A DNA stretch of 64,000 nucleotides from Neospora caninum Liverpool (Eukaryota; Apicomplexa; Conoidasida; Eucoccidiorida; Sarcocystidae). The DNA lies in contig NC_018398.1 of NCBI RefSeq assembly GCF_000208865.1, positions 1,550,001 through 1,614,000 on the forward strand, read 5' to 3'. The notes beneath the pieces are model-generated. The model was given only the letters and a program-made list of their open reading frames with translations. It did no database searches and was not told the origin of the DNA. Positions 1 to 12,727 of this stretch are shown piece by piece. The position numbers were made by a program, and so were the translations under genes. How positions within the stretch are numbered: the first letter of the stretch is position 1; every line of letters begins with the position of its first letter.

Positions 1-139
1 TTGAGTGTGCCTTGGCAGGTTCCTCAATGGCTCTTTCTCATGGGGAGACGATGGAAGTGAGGATTAGTCATCACAGTGACGAGGTTCAAACGCCGCATAA
101 GGAACAACCGGCACGAACGGCCAGAGAGTCGGAGCTCAC

Positions 140-221
140 CAGAAGACACGGAAAATGGTGTCGTGTACAGAGCGGCGAGCAGCGACAGGAGAGGCAGAAG
201 CACAGCGGAGGAGCGCCCCAT
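140..221 (-). CDS. Signal-peptide first exon of a secreted protein gene, partial at left edge
   Basis: From the ATG at 221 the minus strand encodes MGRSSAVLLPLLSLLAALYT followed by a short polar stretch. This is a textbook secretory signal: a short charged start, a Leu/Ala-rich core and a small-residue exit. The frame runs into a consensus splice donor (G then GTGAGC) at 139, leaving phase 1. The rest of the gene must lie to the left, beyond the window, so the product cannot be named. The Met lies in an AAAATGG context. It could be any secreted, dense-granule, microneme or surface protein. The call rests on signal-peptide shape plus donor only, so a chance frame is possible. Confidence 0.35.
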
Positions 222-1418
222 TTTCGGCGAGAAGATACATCGCTGATGACCGTTTACAACGGCCACCCACTAAGCGGAAAGTAAAGAATCCGACACTGAT
301 CTCTATTGACATAATACGTGGCGCACGTCGTGGGACAACTGCCTTGAGGCAAACTTGAGCCCGCCCGAGTCCGTCTTTTCGTATATATACCAGACCCGCG
401 GGAAGAGCAAACGAGCGACAGCCCTTCACTGCCAAATCGGCGCAGTCGGCGCCGCCGACTCAAGACAGATAAAATGTGTGCGCCCACTTGCCAGAAAACG
501 GCACGGCAAGCTTAGACGTATCACCCTCCGTTTCTCTAAAAGCGATCCGCAAAAAAAGGCTAGTGCGACAGCCCGTGCAACCCCCGTCCGTATCTTGTAG
601 CCACGCACCTGGCGCAGCTGTGACAAGACAACCTGCCGCCCTGCCGTGCCAGTTTATATGCGACTGCCTTCAATTAGCGGCCCGCGGAACGGGCAACCTG
701 ACCCGTGACGCCGTCTGAAAAACCCCATCCCGCACGACGACTGAAAGTTGCCGCTGCCGAGCGGAGAGCATGTTAAAAGAACCTAAAAACTAGATACAAG
801 GAACTTGACAAGCAGGGGAACATGTTTGAATGTACCGCTACCGTGGGGTGTGAATGCTCTCTCGTTTACGTCTTTCCGTCTGTCTAGGGTCACGAACGGC
901 CAATCGTACTTGCGCAAACTAGCGGGCATTTCTTTACGGCTGTCCCTATCCAGTACCGGTGTCTTCCCCGTATACTTTTAGCAGCGCTACTCATTTTCGA
1001 GGGAAATGTGTCGCCCTTCGTCAGCAACACGCACGTAAGTCGCAGCAAGTCCAGATGAGTGAACAGGCGAACGTAGTGATGGACATTGGCTTCCTTGGGG
1101 AAAGGAGTCACCTAGTGCCTCAGTCGCAAGGAAGCCGTTGGTTGCATAACCGGAGCTCCGGAGCAAGTTAGCAAGCGATAATTGACTGGACGCACCCCCG
1201 ATGCAAAGGGCGTGCGCATCCGTTGGGGAATATTCTTCATCACGACATCTGCAGCTGCAGGTCTCTTCACAGTGCACTGAAGACCCAAACATCCCCCACG
1301 CTGAGAGGGGCTGCAAGCGCCGGAGCGGCGGTCCCGGATATAACTGGCAGAACCCCGGAGCTGGGGCGGCCCAAAGCACAGCTTTGAGCTTCTCCATTTC
1401 AAGGTATTTCTATGCCTA

Positions 1419-1783
1419 TTATGCCACGTTTGAGTAGCTGGCGAGGAGGGAGCTCCTCAGTTGGTTAGCTAAAGGAGCCATCTCTGGTTGCGGTCCCCGG
1501 TGCCGCTTACTCGTCTTCAGCAAATCGAAAAGAACCCCTCCCTGTATCTCACACAAGTTCTCTTCCGTGAGAAATAGGAGCACATCGCTTCTCGAGTCAT
1601 TGTCCAAACATCTTCTCAGGGACTCTGAGGCTCGTTTGCGCACGGTCCTCCCGTAACCTGTCCCTTCTCGGCTCACGTTCGCATATCGGACGGTTGACAA
1701 CTTTGGCTAGCAGCTGGATCCACCTTCGTCCGAAATCCTGGACTGTGTTGAACGCTTCATTTGTTCTGTGGGCACGAAAATGG
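1419..1783 (-). CDS. Possible terminal exons of an unidentified gene
   Basis: Two open islands on the minus strand can be joined. The upstream one starts after a pyrimidine-rich acceptor near 1783 (…TGCCCACAG) and contains a Gln-Asp-Phe-Gly-Arg-Arg-Trp stretch. It can end at a GTGAGC donor near 1677. The downstream one starts after CCTCAG near 1626 and ends at a TAA at 1419 with a Leu/Glu-rich sequence (DVLLFLTEENLCEIQGG). Joining them needs a 52-nt intron with matching phase. Further 5' exons may lie at 1.86-2.13 kb, where two frames are open. I do not recognise a family. Treat it as a candidate only. Confidence 0.2.
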
Positions 1784-2614
1784 CCTGGCAGAGGGAGAAT
1801 GGGTACGAGTGTAGCTGCGGTGTCACGCACTTTTACGGCAACTCTCGATAAAGGCGTGTGGTCACGACTGTTTCGAAGGCATGTTTATCTCGTGCGTCCG
1901 CCATTCCTTGCCTGTGTCCCCTCTAATTTTAAGTGACCACCCCGGCTTGTTCCGTTGTGGCAACGCAGTTTCAGCTGATGCTCCAGGAAAATGCGAGAGA
2001 CGAAACCGCTCTCGGCTATGGACAGGACGGCATAGTATAGAGCGGCAGGCTTCGTCAAAAGTGACATATCGGGCAGTCTTATTCTCCACACATGACGACT
2101 TTGGTCGCACCTTGCAGCAAAATACCACTGCTAGCTATGGAGGCTGTGTAGTCCTCACTAATCAAGTCGTTTTTGTTGTTTCCAGTATTGTGGATCTGCT
2201 GCCCCAGACGAAGTCTTTCTGGTTGTCAAATAGATCGGACGCACTGAACCTGAAGCAGTCTGTAGCGACCACAGCAAGTTACCTGTCTAAAACGGGTGAA
2301 AACGTTTGCGGAATGGCTGCGTGAGAGCGTCTTTTGCTCACGGTAGTTGCGGGTATCATTGTCATCTCTAACGCAGCCGTTTGGCTGCGGGGAGGTTAGA
2401 CATCCGGACGCAGCCGCACCGTCAGGCTTTAAACAATTAGTGGGACCATAGAAAACAGATAGTCAAGCTCCAAAAGCTGTCCGCCGAAAAATGGCACGAT
2501 TCACGTCACATTGCATCCTCATTTCTCTTCGCCGTAGGGGAGCGAGAAGGGGTCTGAATCCGCCTTCCCATATCCGTATGCGTCTCTGCATGGAAAGTTC
2601 CGGCGTCTTTCTCC

Positions 2615-5600
2615 TCAGTCTCGACGACCCAATACACTCTCGTCGTCAAATTCATATACGCTGTCATACTCAGGCTCTCCCTCACTTCCAGAACCGTCGT
2701 AAGCGAGATTATCATTGCCATTTACAGAACGTGGCGGCAACGGTGGAGCAAATGGCGTGGGCGGTAAGCCCATTTCGGGCGGCGTAGGAGGCCTCGGATC
2801 ACTGGGGTAATTTGAACCTTGCGACCCTCCCACTCCTCGGTTCCCCCCTGCCGTATCCGTGGAGCCTCCTTGATCTTGTGATCTTATATCGTGAAGATGT
2901 CGTTCAATGTTTCGTTGCGCCGTATCGATTTCCTCCACAGCCTGTTCTACAGCTCGGACCAAAAGAGCTCGCTGCACCAAAAGTGTAGTGAAAGTGGCAA
3001 AAATAACGAACCCAGTAACGCCCATGACGAGAAAGACGACAAACAGAGGGCTGATTAATGGTACGAGAGCCGTTCCAATAATCGTTGACGTCAATGCAAG
3101 GCCAATAAACGCCATCACGTAATGCGACGCTCGGCGCTCCATCCACCCACGTCCTCTCGCAGACCCGGGGGCGGGGTACTGTGACATCTGCACCAGAGAC
3201 ATGACCCCGAGACGTTTCGCAGGGAGCTCGATTGTGTCCCCATGCGGAGAAACCAGGCTGGTCATCTGGGCCGATGCCAGTTCGTTGCCCGTTGATGGCT
3301 GCACTTCATACATCTCCAGAAAGCTGGATCCTCGCTTCGGTTTCAAGTCCTTTGCAAGCCTTCTTGCTAGGGTGACCATAAGGTTTTCCAACCCTTTGTT
3401 CGCCCGCGCGCATCGCCCTGTACCTCCAAGCCAGGCTGAATTTGCGTTTTCGAGCGCGAGTATCATTGGTAGTATCTCGCCGTGTGATGCCGCAAATTCC
3501 AGACTTTCTTTTTCGAAGGAATATAGCCATTTTCTCAACTTGCTCACGAGCAGGGACATGAATTTCGCCATTGTTTTTGATTTCGCCATTGCGAGGACCA
3601 ATTTAACCAGCTTCTGCTTGCCAGAGATTGCTGTGAATAAAAGAACACACAGAGAGAAAAAGCATGCGCACATGTCCATGCATCACCTGGAAATTTTTCT
3701 CCCGTCAACGCCAACAGCGAGAGGCAGTAACCCGCGTTAGACTATTCGTTTCTTCTCACTTTATTTTCGCATATCCTACAGCCTGTTCTCACGAATCTAC
3801 GCAGGTGGTAACCCCGTCGGTACTACCTTCTTCCTCCGAATCCCCAAGCCTCATGCGTTGCAAAATGGGTCTGCAGAAGGGGCATTCTGCTAGCACGTAA
3901 TTTCACCAGATACAACTGAGCCAGCTGCGGCCCTTCTACCTGTTGGGGACTAGCCACACTCTGACTCGCCGGAGTCTCTTCAGCTGTCCTTTCTAACGGG
4001 CATGACGCACCTATCAAGGCAACTTCGACGATCGTCACCTCAACCTGCATTTGGATGGCTGAGACCTCCTCATCGGTGATACCTTCCTGGAATCTGGCAA
4101 CTCTTTCCGCAAAAGAATTCATGAATTCTTGTTCTAGAGTCGTACCCAAAACTCGTCCCAATGTGATGATTGAGCGGGAAATGGCTAAATAGCTAATGAG
4201 CATTTTGCACACGGGCTCGGTCGACTGTCGCGTGCATTGGATGCTTCGCGGCATATACATGCTTGCGAGAGCAAAGCCAAACGCTCGATAAGCAACTTCT
4301 TTACTCTTCATTTTGCCAGGTGGATTGACTCCAGAAATTCGGCGACAGCGGGAGAAGTCGACCATTTCAGACCAAAGCCCGAGAGTTAAGCTGCTGGCAT
4401 TAGGAACCCAAACTGTGCTGTACAGCGTTCGCCTCGACGCCACCTGAAAGCACGACGCGTCCGCACAAGGCGATTGGGTAAGGCAAGTTTGCTCAGCGTC
4501 TAACGAGCCTCAGACAAAGAGACATTCAATCACATGTCAGCTGAGGACGCAGCATCGGAATCTCGGTGCTCCTTTGTCCTCTGAGCTTCTGCGAGGAGTT
4601 GTGGGCAATCACAGCATGGTTGAGAGCGGTCCATGCCGGAATGGGGCAAAGTGAAATCATGTCTCGCCAAACCCAGCACAACCGCGGATTCAGCCTGTTT
4701 TTACTGCCTAACAGAGTTGATGGCTACTTATATGGGGCTTGTTTGTCTGGCTGTTAGGAGAACAGTGAGAGCAACATGATTCTACGATGATAACCGGTTG
4801 AAAGGTTCAGCTTGTGGTCATTGTGCGAATTTCGAGAGGTAATGTTCGTGAGCTCACAAGCTTGACCGCTTCAGTCTCCACGGGAGTCTTCACTTTTGCC
4901 TTCATTTTCGTCGACTCCGCCATGAGGAGGCGAGCACCTTGCGTGAAGGAGCAGCTGTTGGTTGGGAGAGCACGCAACTCCTCGTACGGAAGAGCCCAAG
5001 TGTCTTTCACCGTTGACGTGATAAATGTCGTGACAGCCTCAAGATCTGGCTCACTCTTCCCTGGAAGCGCACACGTTAAAATACGTGTTCGTCGTCAGTC
5101 AAACGGTATGTGTTTGCCCAAACTGGCCGCCGGGATAGCGACCATAAATTTCTAGCTCTTTCGAGGAACGAAATGCCCCCAGACGCATCTTGCAGATGGG
5201 GTGACGACAGTAGCGTCCATCCTGGAAGCAACGTTTCATTAACTCACTTTAGACTCCGTACAACTCCGCCTCACCAGCAGCTATGCGGCCTACTGAATCA
5301 GTGTCCAGCTGTCAGCACCAAAGATGTACTCTGGCGAACAAGAGGAACATACATATCTCTGCGTTAGCCCTGCTCGAAGTCTTCATTGTGTTATCCGTTT
5401 ACCTTCCGGGAAGTAGGGGTGCTCAAGAACGGCGTTCATCTTCTCGAACAGCTCTACGAATGGAACCAGAGAAACGGACGCTCATAGATTTAGTGCCCAG
5501 GACTACCTGGCGCTTAATAACGATTCCGTCTTCCAGCTTCACAGACAACCAAGTTCTTTATGATTGCTGTGGAGCCGGCATTAAGAACATAGAGATCATA

Positions 5601-7815
5601 GCTAGACGTGGCTGAACAAACCTTTCAATTGATTATGCTACCTGAATGGTATTTTCTAGCCTATTATATGGTGTTAAAAGTAATACCATCCAAAACCGGT
5701 GGTGCAACCCATGGCTAGAATCATAGATTGGCCACCGAAGACCACTCTGCATGAATACGTAGATAGAGTTTCGGACAACGAGGAAAATAGCGGCAGCCTC
5801 CGGCAGAGCACTCTCAATGATTAAGAAAGAATCATGTAGTGAGTGCAAACTGGTGGATTCGGAGAGCGTGACACAACCATCACAAACTGAGAAGCTTCAG
5901 CAGCACACACATGGGCCAGGTTGTCTATCAAAACTGCCAGCAACCTAGCAACCCTAAAGATTTCCAGCGCCCTCACTCGTCCTGGTGTGCCATCGGTTAA
6001 AGAGTCGCGGCTGCGACAGTAGGTTGTTGCATGCGGAAGGAAGGAGGGAAAACAGTTCCAAGTACAGACAATAACGAAAGTGTTGGATTACCTGGAAAAG
6101 GCTGGGGGCCAAGGCCTTCAGCGGCAACCTCCACGGCTCGCAGCAGTTCCGCGGATTGACGCTCACACGCAGTCTGGAGGATCTTGTTTCTGCGAAATTC
6201 CCGGCAGAAGCGCCGAGCCGCTTCCTGTCTTTTTTTTCCATCGAGTAGTTTCACACACTTCAAAGCGTCTGATGAATGACAGCGCAAGCACAACCAGTTA
6301 AAGAGGCATTGCGCCGTGGTGAAGTGCACGGCAGAATCCCCTCCATTTTAGGCTGCACTGAAGAATTGTGGTAGTAGGTAGCCAACTAGAGGGTAGACTG
6401 GCTGCAATGGGCTCACCATTCGCTTGTCCTTGGTGGAAGAACTCGTAGAAGGCTTTTCCATTATTCACAACTGACTCCGATTCCTGCTTTGCCTGCGTGG
6501 AAAACAAACAGGAACGAGCAGGATTCGCGACGGCAAGGAGTGATGTTTGAGGGAGTTCGTCTTTCCAGTTCAGAAGCGATTGCAGCAATGATACGGCTCG
6601 AGAACCTCAAGGGCAAGATCCGGGAGAAGTTCCACCGTTCTGCTTTTCTCGACTGTCCCATGCGCTCTGCAAACTCCCAGCGCAGTCAATTTTGCTGCGT
6701 GAAATTCTTCAGGTGATGACGGTATCGGTTCCCAGGTCTACAGAGCTGTTACTCTGCGAGTCCCAGTCCGCTGCGGGTCGTCGGGTGCTACCTGTACAGC
6801 GCCCCAGCGTAGTCAGCCAAAGCAACCGGAGGTGCGCTGTAACCTCCAAAACGAGTTGTTTCAGCTCGCCCCACACGTGTCGTTATCTTGGTCGACTCAA
6901 GTGTGTGCCGCACTCCATACCTCCCCCCCTGGCTGCGCAGGAGCTACAGTAGCCGGAGATGCTGCCGGTTGTGCAGACGTGAGGGCCGGCAAGGCAGTTG
7001 GCTCAACCGGAGCGTTGTCGGTCTCGACCGCGAGAACCCCGCCGCTTCCTCCTGGAAGAAAATACACATGGATGTCTCCGGACAGGCATGAAAACAGTAC
7101 TCCAAGCGCGGGATTCATCTCACAAAGACGGTAGGTAAATTCAAGAGCAATCATGGCGTGCGGACGAAAAACGTTTTTCTGAGCTCAGGAAACAGCCGCC
7201 TAGTATACGTTGCCGCACACTTCCTGGTTCTCAACTGTTTGAGCGGGAGGAAGCGTCTGAAAATCAAATTGGTCGCTGCCGTAGCCTGTGCGTGAACGAC
7301 GCCCGCGGTTGCAGCAGTCGGCACAATCGAGCGGGAACTGAGGGAGCGCGTGAGGAAGGCGGCTGCGCTGGAGCAACCGAAAACGAGTGTAAGTTTTCTT
7401 TGGTACTGCAGTGCTTCGGTGTCACAAATACGAAACTGCATGGGACTGTGGCCAACGTCTGCATTCTCAGAACAAACCCCAAGAAAGCTGAACGGCCTGA
7501 CACGTAGCGAGACACTTTCGTGAGAGGTATCAGAACGAACTGCCCGCCAGCTGGACCTCTCTCCATCGAGCAGACTCCCTGTTGATGCAGAAAGGTAGGA
7601 GTATCCTAAGCCGCTGAAAGTTGGGCCACGGGGACTGCCAACAGCATGCTGAGGACGTCAAAGGTTAGCGCTTCGAAGGCCAGGTACTCCCGTATATGGT
7701 TCAATGGCTCACCATGCGCAGCGAGGTCCAGTCCCGGGAGCAGAAGATACACGAACAAAGCCAGGAAAGGAAGCGAGGAAGTAGTGACGACCACTGAGCG
7801 AATCCAACTCATCAT
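2615..7815 (-). CDS. Secreted protein with two C-terminal membrane segments, dense-granule or rhoptry type (8 exons)
   Basis: Joined exons 7815-7713, 7051-6921, 6492-6417, 6268-6092, 5453-5403, 5060-4858, 4443-3940 and 3613-2615 give 2244 nt (747 residues) with every junction in phase. The first exon is a clear signal peptide (MMSWIRSVV…LPFLALFVYLLLPG). A Pro/Ala-rich linker follows, then about 500 mostly helical, basic residues. Two adjacent hydrophobic spans (about 581-600 and 605-628) are separated by a short Pro-containing turn. The tail of about 120 residues is Gly/Pro-rich and acidic, ending in Glu-Tyr-Asp and Asp-Asp-Glu repeats. This architecture suits a secretory-organelle protein that inserts in membranes, such as a dense granule or rhoptry neck protein, but I recognise no named family. 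The weakest junctions are the 51-nt exon at 5403-5453 and the 3940/3613 intron, where alternative sites exist. The long last exon and the signal exon are firm. Confidence 0.7.
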
Positions 7816-8161
7816 GGAAAGAAAATGGGCAACCTCTCAAGAAAGCATGCCTGTTGGCGGTCAGCAAAACGCGGAGTCGGCTTTCGTCGTGCGTGGCCCT
7901 TGTTCCTGATGCGGCTGGTGGCCCGGGCTACCGAGCTCCATTAATTGCTCCAGGTATCCCCACAAAATCTCAGGGATAATTAGAAAAATCATCAGGTAAG
8001 TGAAAGAGAAAGCCCGCGCGGACGCCAAACAAAGTATTACCAGCGGCTAGGTGGTCTCTCATTCGGAAGGATGCACCCAGACAGAACTGCAGCCCATAGC
8101 CAGCCCCGCGGTCGTGCTACGACCGCTCTGGCCGGGGCGCTGCGGCTTTACGCGGTGTCTT

Positions 8162-9328
8162 CTACAAGACGCTAGTGTGACCCTGCCATAGGCTGGTCTG
8201 ACGCAAGGCAGAAGGTGGAATGATTTGCTTGCTATAGCTTCTCACCTGAAATTTTGCAGTAAAAAGGCTGGGGCAGAGGGCCACCATACGCGCAGGCGAA
8301 GGTTGTACGAGGGTCACCTCTGTTTGCAGGGCTGAAGCGCCCCATCGTTCTCCGTAAGCGACGCCCGGGCCCTCGACTGGTAGGGAACCAGAGGCCAGCA
8401 ACAGAAAAGCACATGAAGAGAAGTCATCCCGCGCATGTAGCTCCCCCCAACACTATCCCCTCCGTTTTGTATCTCTCCTAGGGAAAGGAGCTCGACTTAA
8501 TCCCCATATTTGTATGCGGTTGCCCCTCTCACGCGCGTCCTGGTGATGAGAACTTCACGTATCCACGGTCTCGGGGGCCAACCCCGAGCTGGAATCATTG
8601 AGGAGTTCGAACGCATTTCCAACAGAGGTCAGAAAGTGCCATAGATGAAGCGCATTTGCTCGGGTATGACCGTCAAGTTGTGTTTGTCGCCGAGCATGAG
8701 GCGACTCTCATGCTGACCTCATGGCCATTTCAGAATTGAAGTGCACCGCCTCGAACAACGAAGGCAAGCTCTAGGATACCTGATGGAGCCTTGTGCCAAG
8801 TGTGTTGACTCACCACCTTCAGCCCGTTCATCTCTATTTCCTTGTTCACTTGATAACAGTGTCTGACTCTTGAGGCAGTTACGTTCCTGCAGGGAAAAGG
8901 CGGTCAACCAGGCAGCCTGCCGGCGGCCATGTGAGTATTTGCAAGTCGTTGGCGTCAATATGTTGCCAATACTGTAGTAACGTATACCTGGCTGCACTGC
9001 AAGACCCACGCAATAATGGTACCTGTTTATTCATTCTCTGTCTTGCATAGAAATCACCAAAAGCCGGTAAGGGATGTGTGTTTCGAGAGGCTAGGGCACA
9101 TGTCGTCAAAAGAAGGAGCAGACTACATATGGCGGGGTTTTTTCGTGCTTACAGTCAAGTTAGGGAGCCTCAACAACCACTTAGGGTAAGGCGCTACGAT
9201 GACTTCTGTCGCAGAGATCTTTTTCCGGCACGTTTGACGTAACAGGTCGAATTCCCCAGAGGGGGCAACAACTGATAACGAAACCCGTTTTTGTCTTCTG
9301 GTCAGGCACTACTTGCTTGTCCGTTCAT
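8162..9328 (-). CDS. Candidate small secreted protein (5 exons, about 126 residues)
   Basis: Exons 9328-9313, 9147-9023, 8886-8814, 8376-8246 and 8197-8162 join in phase to 381 nt. Exons 1-2 together give a signal peptide (MNGQATRKNP then ICSLLLLLTTCALA, predicted cut before Ser-Arg-Asn). The acceptors at 8886 (CCTTTTCCCTGCAG) and 8376 (a long pyrimidine tract ending CTACCAG) and the donors CAG|GTACCA and CAG|GTGAGA are strong. The mature part is about 100 residues, with few cysteines and no recognised domain. The last 48-nt intron has no stop and keeps frame, so retention would give a longer 142-residue form. The start depends on a 16-nt first exon and is the weak point. Its neighbour downstream on the same strand also starts with a signal peptide. 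Confidence 0.33.
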
Positions 9329-9719
9329 TCCAGCTCGAATGAGGACCGATGAGATGCGATCACGGCTCTTAGTAGAGACAGTATGTAGCTTTCGGTAACA
9401 GGTAACCCCAGATATAAAGAAACTTACTAAGGCGGACAGAGCTGTCCAGCCCCGGGCAGATCCACAGAGGAGAGAGTCGCGTTCGACATATTAAGGCTTC
9501 TCCTGCGGCAGTTTATGATGTGGTTGATAGCGAAGCATTTCTCACGCGGAACATCTTACTGAAGCTAGAGTCTGCATTATTTTTGTTGCTTGTCAACATG
9601 GGAGCTGAGACGTTCCATGTGATAAGCCATTTTGTCGGCGCGAAGCCTCAAACTTGTCGCGGAAGCCGATGCATCCAGACAGAACAGAAAAGTGTGGCCA
9701 ATCGAATATGGTGTCAAAT

Positions 9720-12141
9720 TTATTCACCATCACTCTGTAACGCACTCATATCAACGACACGGCCCACGAAGAAAATGTCATCATCCCTTCGCACTACCGG
9801 CAATTTCCCCGCCTTCAGATCCTTTGTGTGTCTGAGTTTTCGAATTTGAAAAAGAAAAGAGCGATCAATATCAATCACCCTCTGCTCCCGAATAAGGGGA
9901 AGGGACGTGCACGCAACGCCTGCCGCTGCAGCAGCTGCCGCCTCGGTCCCAACTTCGTCAATCTCAACAACACACTGATGAAATACGTTGCTGAGAAACA
10001 GGCCTTTTCCTCCGTTGATACCAGATAGATTTGCATTCGGGCCAAAAACGTGTGTCACCCCCAAAGTCTCGAGTGCCGACAGCAGAGCTATCGTTTTTCC
10101 TCCCACTTTGAAATATGGGAGTCTAATGGTAAGTTCTACGTCCTGAAGCTCCGCGTGGGAAGCGTCGGCCATTTCTTGCACCAAATCACTTAGAAGGTCT
10201 GGTTGCTCTTGCCACATCTGCTCGAGCTCGACCAAGTCACTTGGGTTGTCTGGCATAAAAAAGGCCATCGAATAGTCGCTGTCTTTGTAGGGAACCTCGA
10301 GAAGCGTGACTCCAAACCCAGGGCGATCCGTGTGCTTGAAACCGTAGCAGAACTTGTCGCTGCATACCTGAGTTGATCTGTCGACGAAAGAAAAAGCAAG
10401 AGACCAGAGTTGCGTGTTTAAGAACCGCGTAACATACCGCCGTTTCTCTCCGCCGCTGAGCGTGTGGGTGAGAAGGGGCAGGAAGGAAAGCAGTGCAATT
10501 CCCGAACTACTCGCTAAACAAACCAAGCTACCTCGCCACACAAACGTGGGCTTCACGGTTGTCCCCACGATTGGAATCCGAAGCTCCGCCTCGGGAACTC
10601 ATGAGCGGACTGTCCACAACAATGGACGAAATCGTAGCATCTTTCTTCTGTTCGCATTTGTTGCACGAGGCACGTTATCCCTACGGCAATGCCCTGTAAC
10701 GCACACCTGTTACAGCACGCAGACAGCTTCCAGCTCGGGACCACTAAAGCACGTCGACTTCTGACTTCGGTCGTATCCGCATTGCCCAGCTTGCAAGTGA
10801 AGACTTGAAAAGAATATAGAGTACGCGGCTGCAGGCCAGTGAGAGTCGAACCACCGCGCAGATTTCGCGTAAAATAATCGACCGAGTTGCACGTCGCGTG
10901 GATTGGCCTACTCCATGAATTTGATTCCGTCCTGGAAAATAGTGGCTCCAGATGGACCCTGTCTGTAGAACTTGGACGGGCCGTTTCTCTCGCACGGCAC
11001 AAAAGGCTTCAGCCATGGTCCCTTGAAATACAACGTACTAACAAGGAGAAGGATTGTCTCCGACGTGACGGCCGACGGTGGAAGGATGTCAGTGATCTTC
11101 CGATTGGTGACATCAGATACCCACGCATTGATTTTCTCTCTTTCACCACGGCTGTGTGCCTGGAAATCTGCCAGCAGTGCCTCAGTACGGAGTTGCTTCT
11201 CAATTATTTCTCTGAAGTCCCGGAATTGCGGCAGAGATGCTCCCACCAGCTCTTTCGACGCGTACAGACGGTTCGCCGACTGGAGTGAGACCGGTGACTG
11301 CCTACCCAGATCTGTCGCCTCCTCCTGCAGCACAATTCATTATAGAATGCCAAGTAAGACAACAAAGACGACAGAAGCATGTTGAGGTGGTGACTATTAG
11401 CTTGAATCGTATCAGACAGCCCGGGCGCTGCTGTTGCCGGGTTATTTTTCGCGGTGGACTGTTCTACGTTTCTTAAAAACACTTGGGAATCTCGATACTG
11501 CAAGCTGGGAAACTCTGCGGGACGAATCTCCACACGGAAAGTGTCTCAACGAAAGAGAGGGCTCGTGCAAGTGCATCAACGCAAGAAACCAACAAACCCA
11601 TTTTGTTCGTGCAATGCTTAACGCCTAGTCAATCTGGTACATCTTGGCCAGCACGACGCACTCGAGGAAGAAAACATCAGGCAGTCGTACAAACGGCAAG
11701 CTGTCTATTTAGCATAAAACAAAAGCATTCTGGTTTTAAGGCGCAAGGATGAAATATTCTTTCCTGGGTTGACATAGAATATGAACGAAGAACATTTGTA
11801 AACCCAGCAACGTACGTAATCCTTGAGCGTCGGGCTGCCGGCAAATGGCACATGCGAATTCCACTCAGATATGAAATAGTCACGGAATACGATACCTTTT
11901 CCGAAACTGTGATCGCTTCCTTCAGGCAGTTTGCTGCGTCATTTGGTGACCGGCCGTCGAAGTAAAGGCTCTGCAGTTGCTCCTGACTAGTTCCTCTCGC
12001 CCCAAAATACAGGACGGCGAGGGCAGTACTGACGGAGTACGGAGAAAATGCGAAATTGCACTGTCCCTCTGCATTCTTGCACGAGGCGGAGACCAGGATG
12101 GAGTACAGCCTCACTAAAGTGCCTGCTGGCGTTGCAGCCAT
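9720..12141 (-). CDS. Serpin, serine/cysteine protease inhibitor family I4 (3 exons, 438 residues)
   Basis: Exons 12141-11896, 11324-10912 and 10377-9720 join in phase to 1317 nt. The fold signatures occur in order: a helix-A/strand-6B region with the family pattern FSPYSVSTAL, the strand-3A pattern LVSTLYFKGPW, a breach-region LLEVPYKD segment, the hinge GTEAAAAAAA at about 363-372 and the C-terminal FFVGRVV strand. The Ala-rich hinge with Thr at the P14-like position is what inhibitory serpins have, so trapping of a protease is likely. The scissile bond cannot be fixed: counting from the hinge suggests Thr-Ser, while counting back from the C-terminal strand suggests a site near Ile-Arg-Glu, because the loop is several residues longer than in alpha-1-antitrypsin. 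There is no cleavable signal peptide at the chosen Met. The GTG at 12156 is in frame but is not a eukaryotic start. Introns fall between structural blocks. Confidence 0.88.
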
Positions 12142-12727
12142 TGAGGCGACAAACACAGAAAACTTCTTTTCCGGCCGCCTCCAGACTGTGCCAGCGAGCG
12201 ATGTGCGATCCGATCACGAGAGAGTGAACAGGAGGAAGAGGGGGGCACGAAAGAAAACAACACTGAACTTCTCTTCAGAATATATATCTGGTGCGATCCG
12301 TTGCCGCACGGCGCCGCTTGTAGGGGTAGACTTTACGGCGGTTCCGTACCGGTAATCGGGGGGTAACTAGAGTCACTTGAGTTCGAAGCAAGCCTTCGCA
12401 CGGATTCGATTTTCAATTAAAACGTTTATAAACGGAAAAGCAAGCTACATCTCGATAATCAGAAACTGCTCGGCTGCAGCTAGTCGGTTAGTTACGTGCC
12501 GAACGGACGGCCGGGGGCGAAAAACGTGACCTGTTTCATCCGCGATCGGGTCGCGGCGTGCATGCTGATACGGCGTTGTAGCAGACTTTGCATGTGGTGA
12601 ATGTGTCTAGGGGAGCGATCTATCGAACCATGACACGCTCTGCAGTCTTAATTTCGACATCTTACCGCAAACTTGTGGAGGAGACTGAATAGTGAACAAG
12701 CTGAGAGCCCGCCGGATTGGTGTGCAC

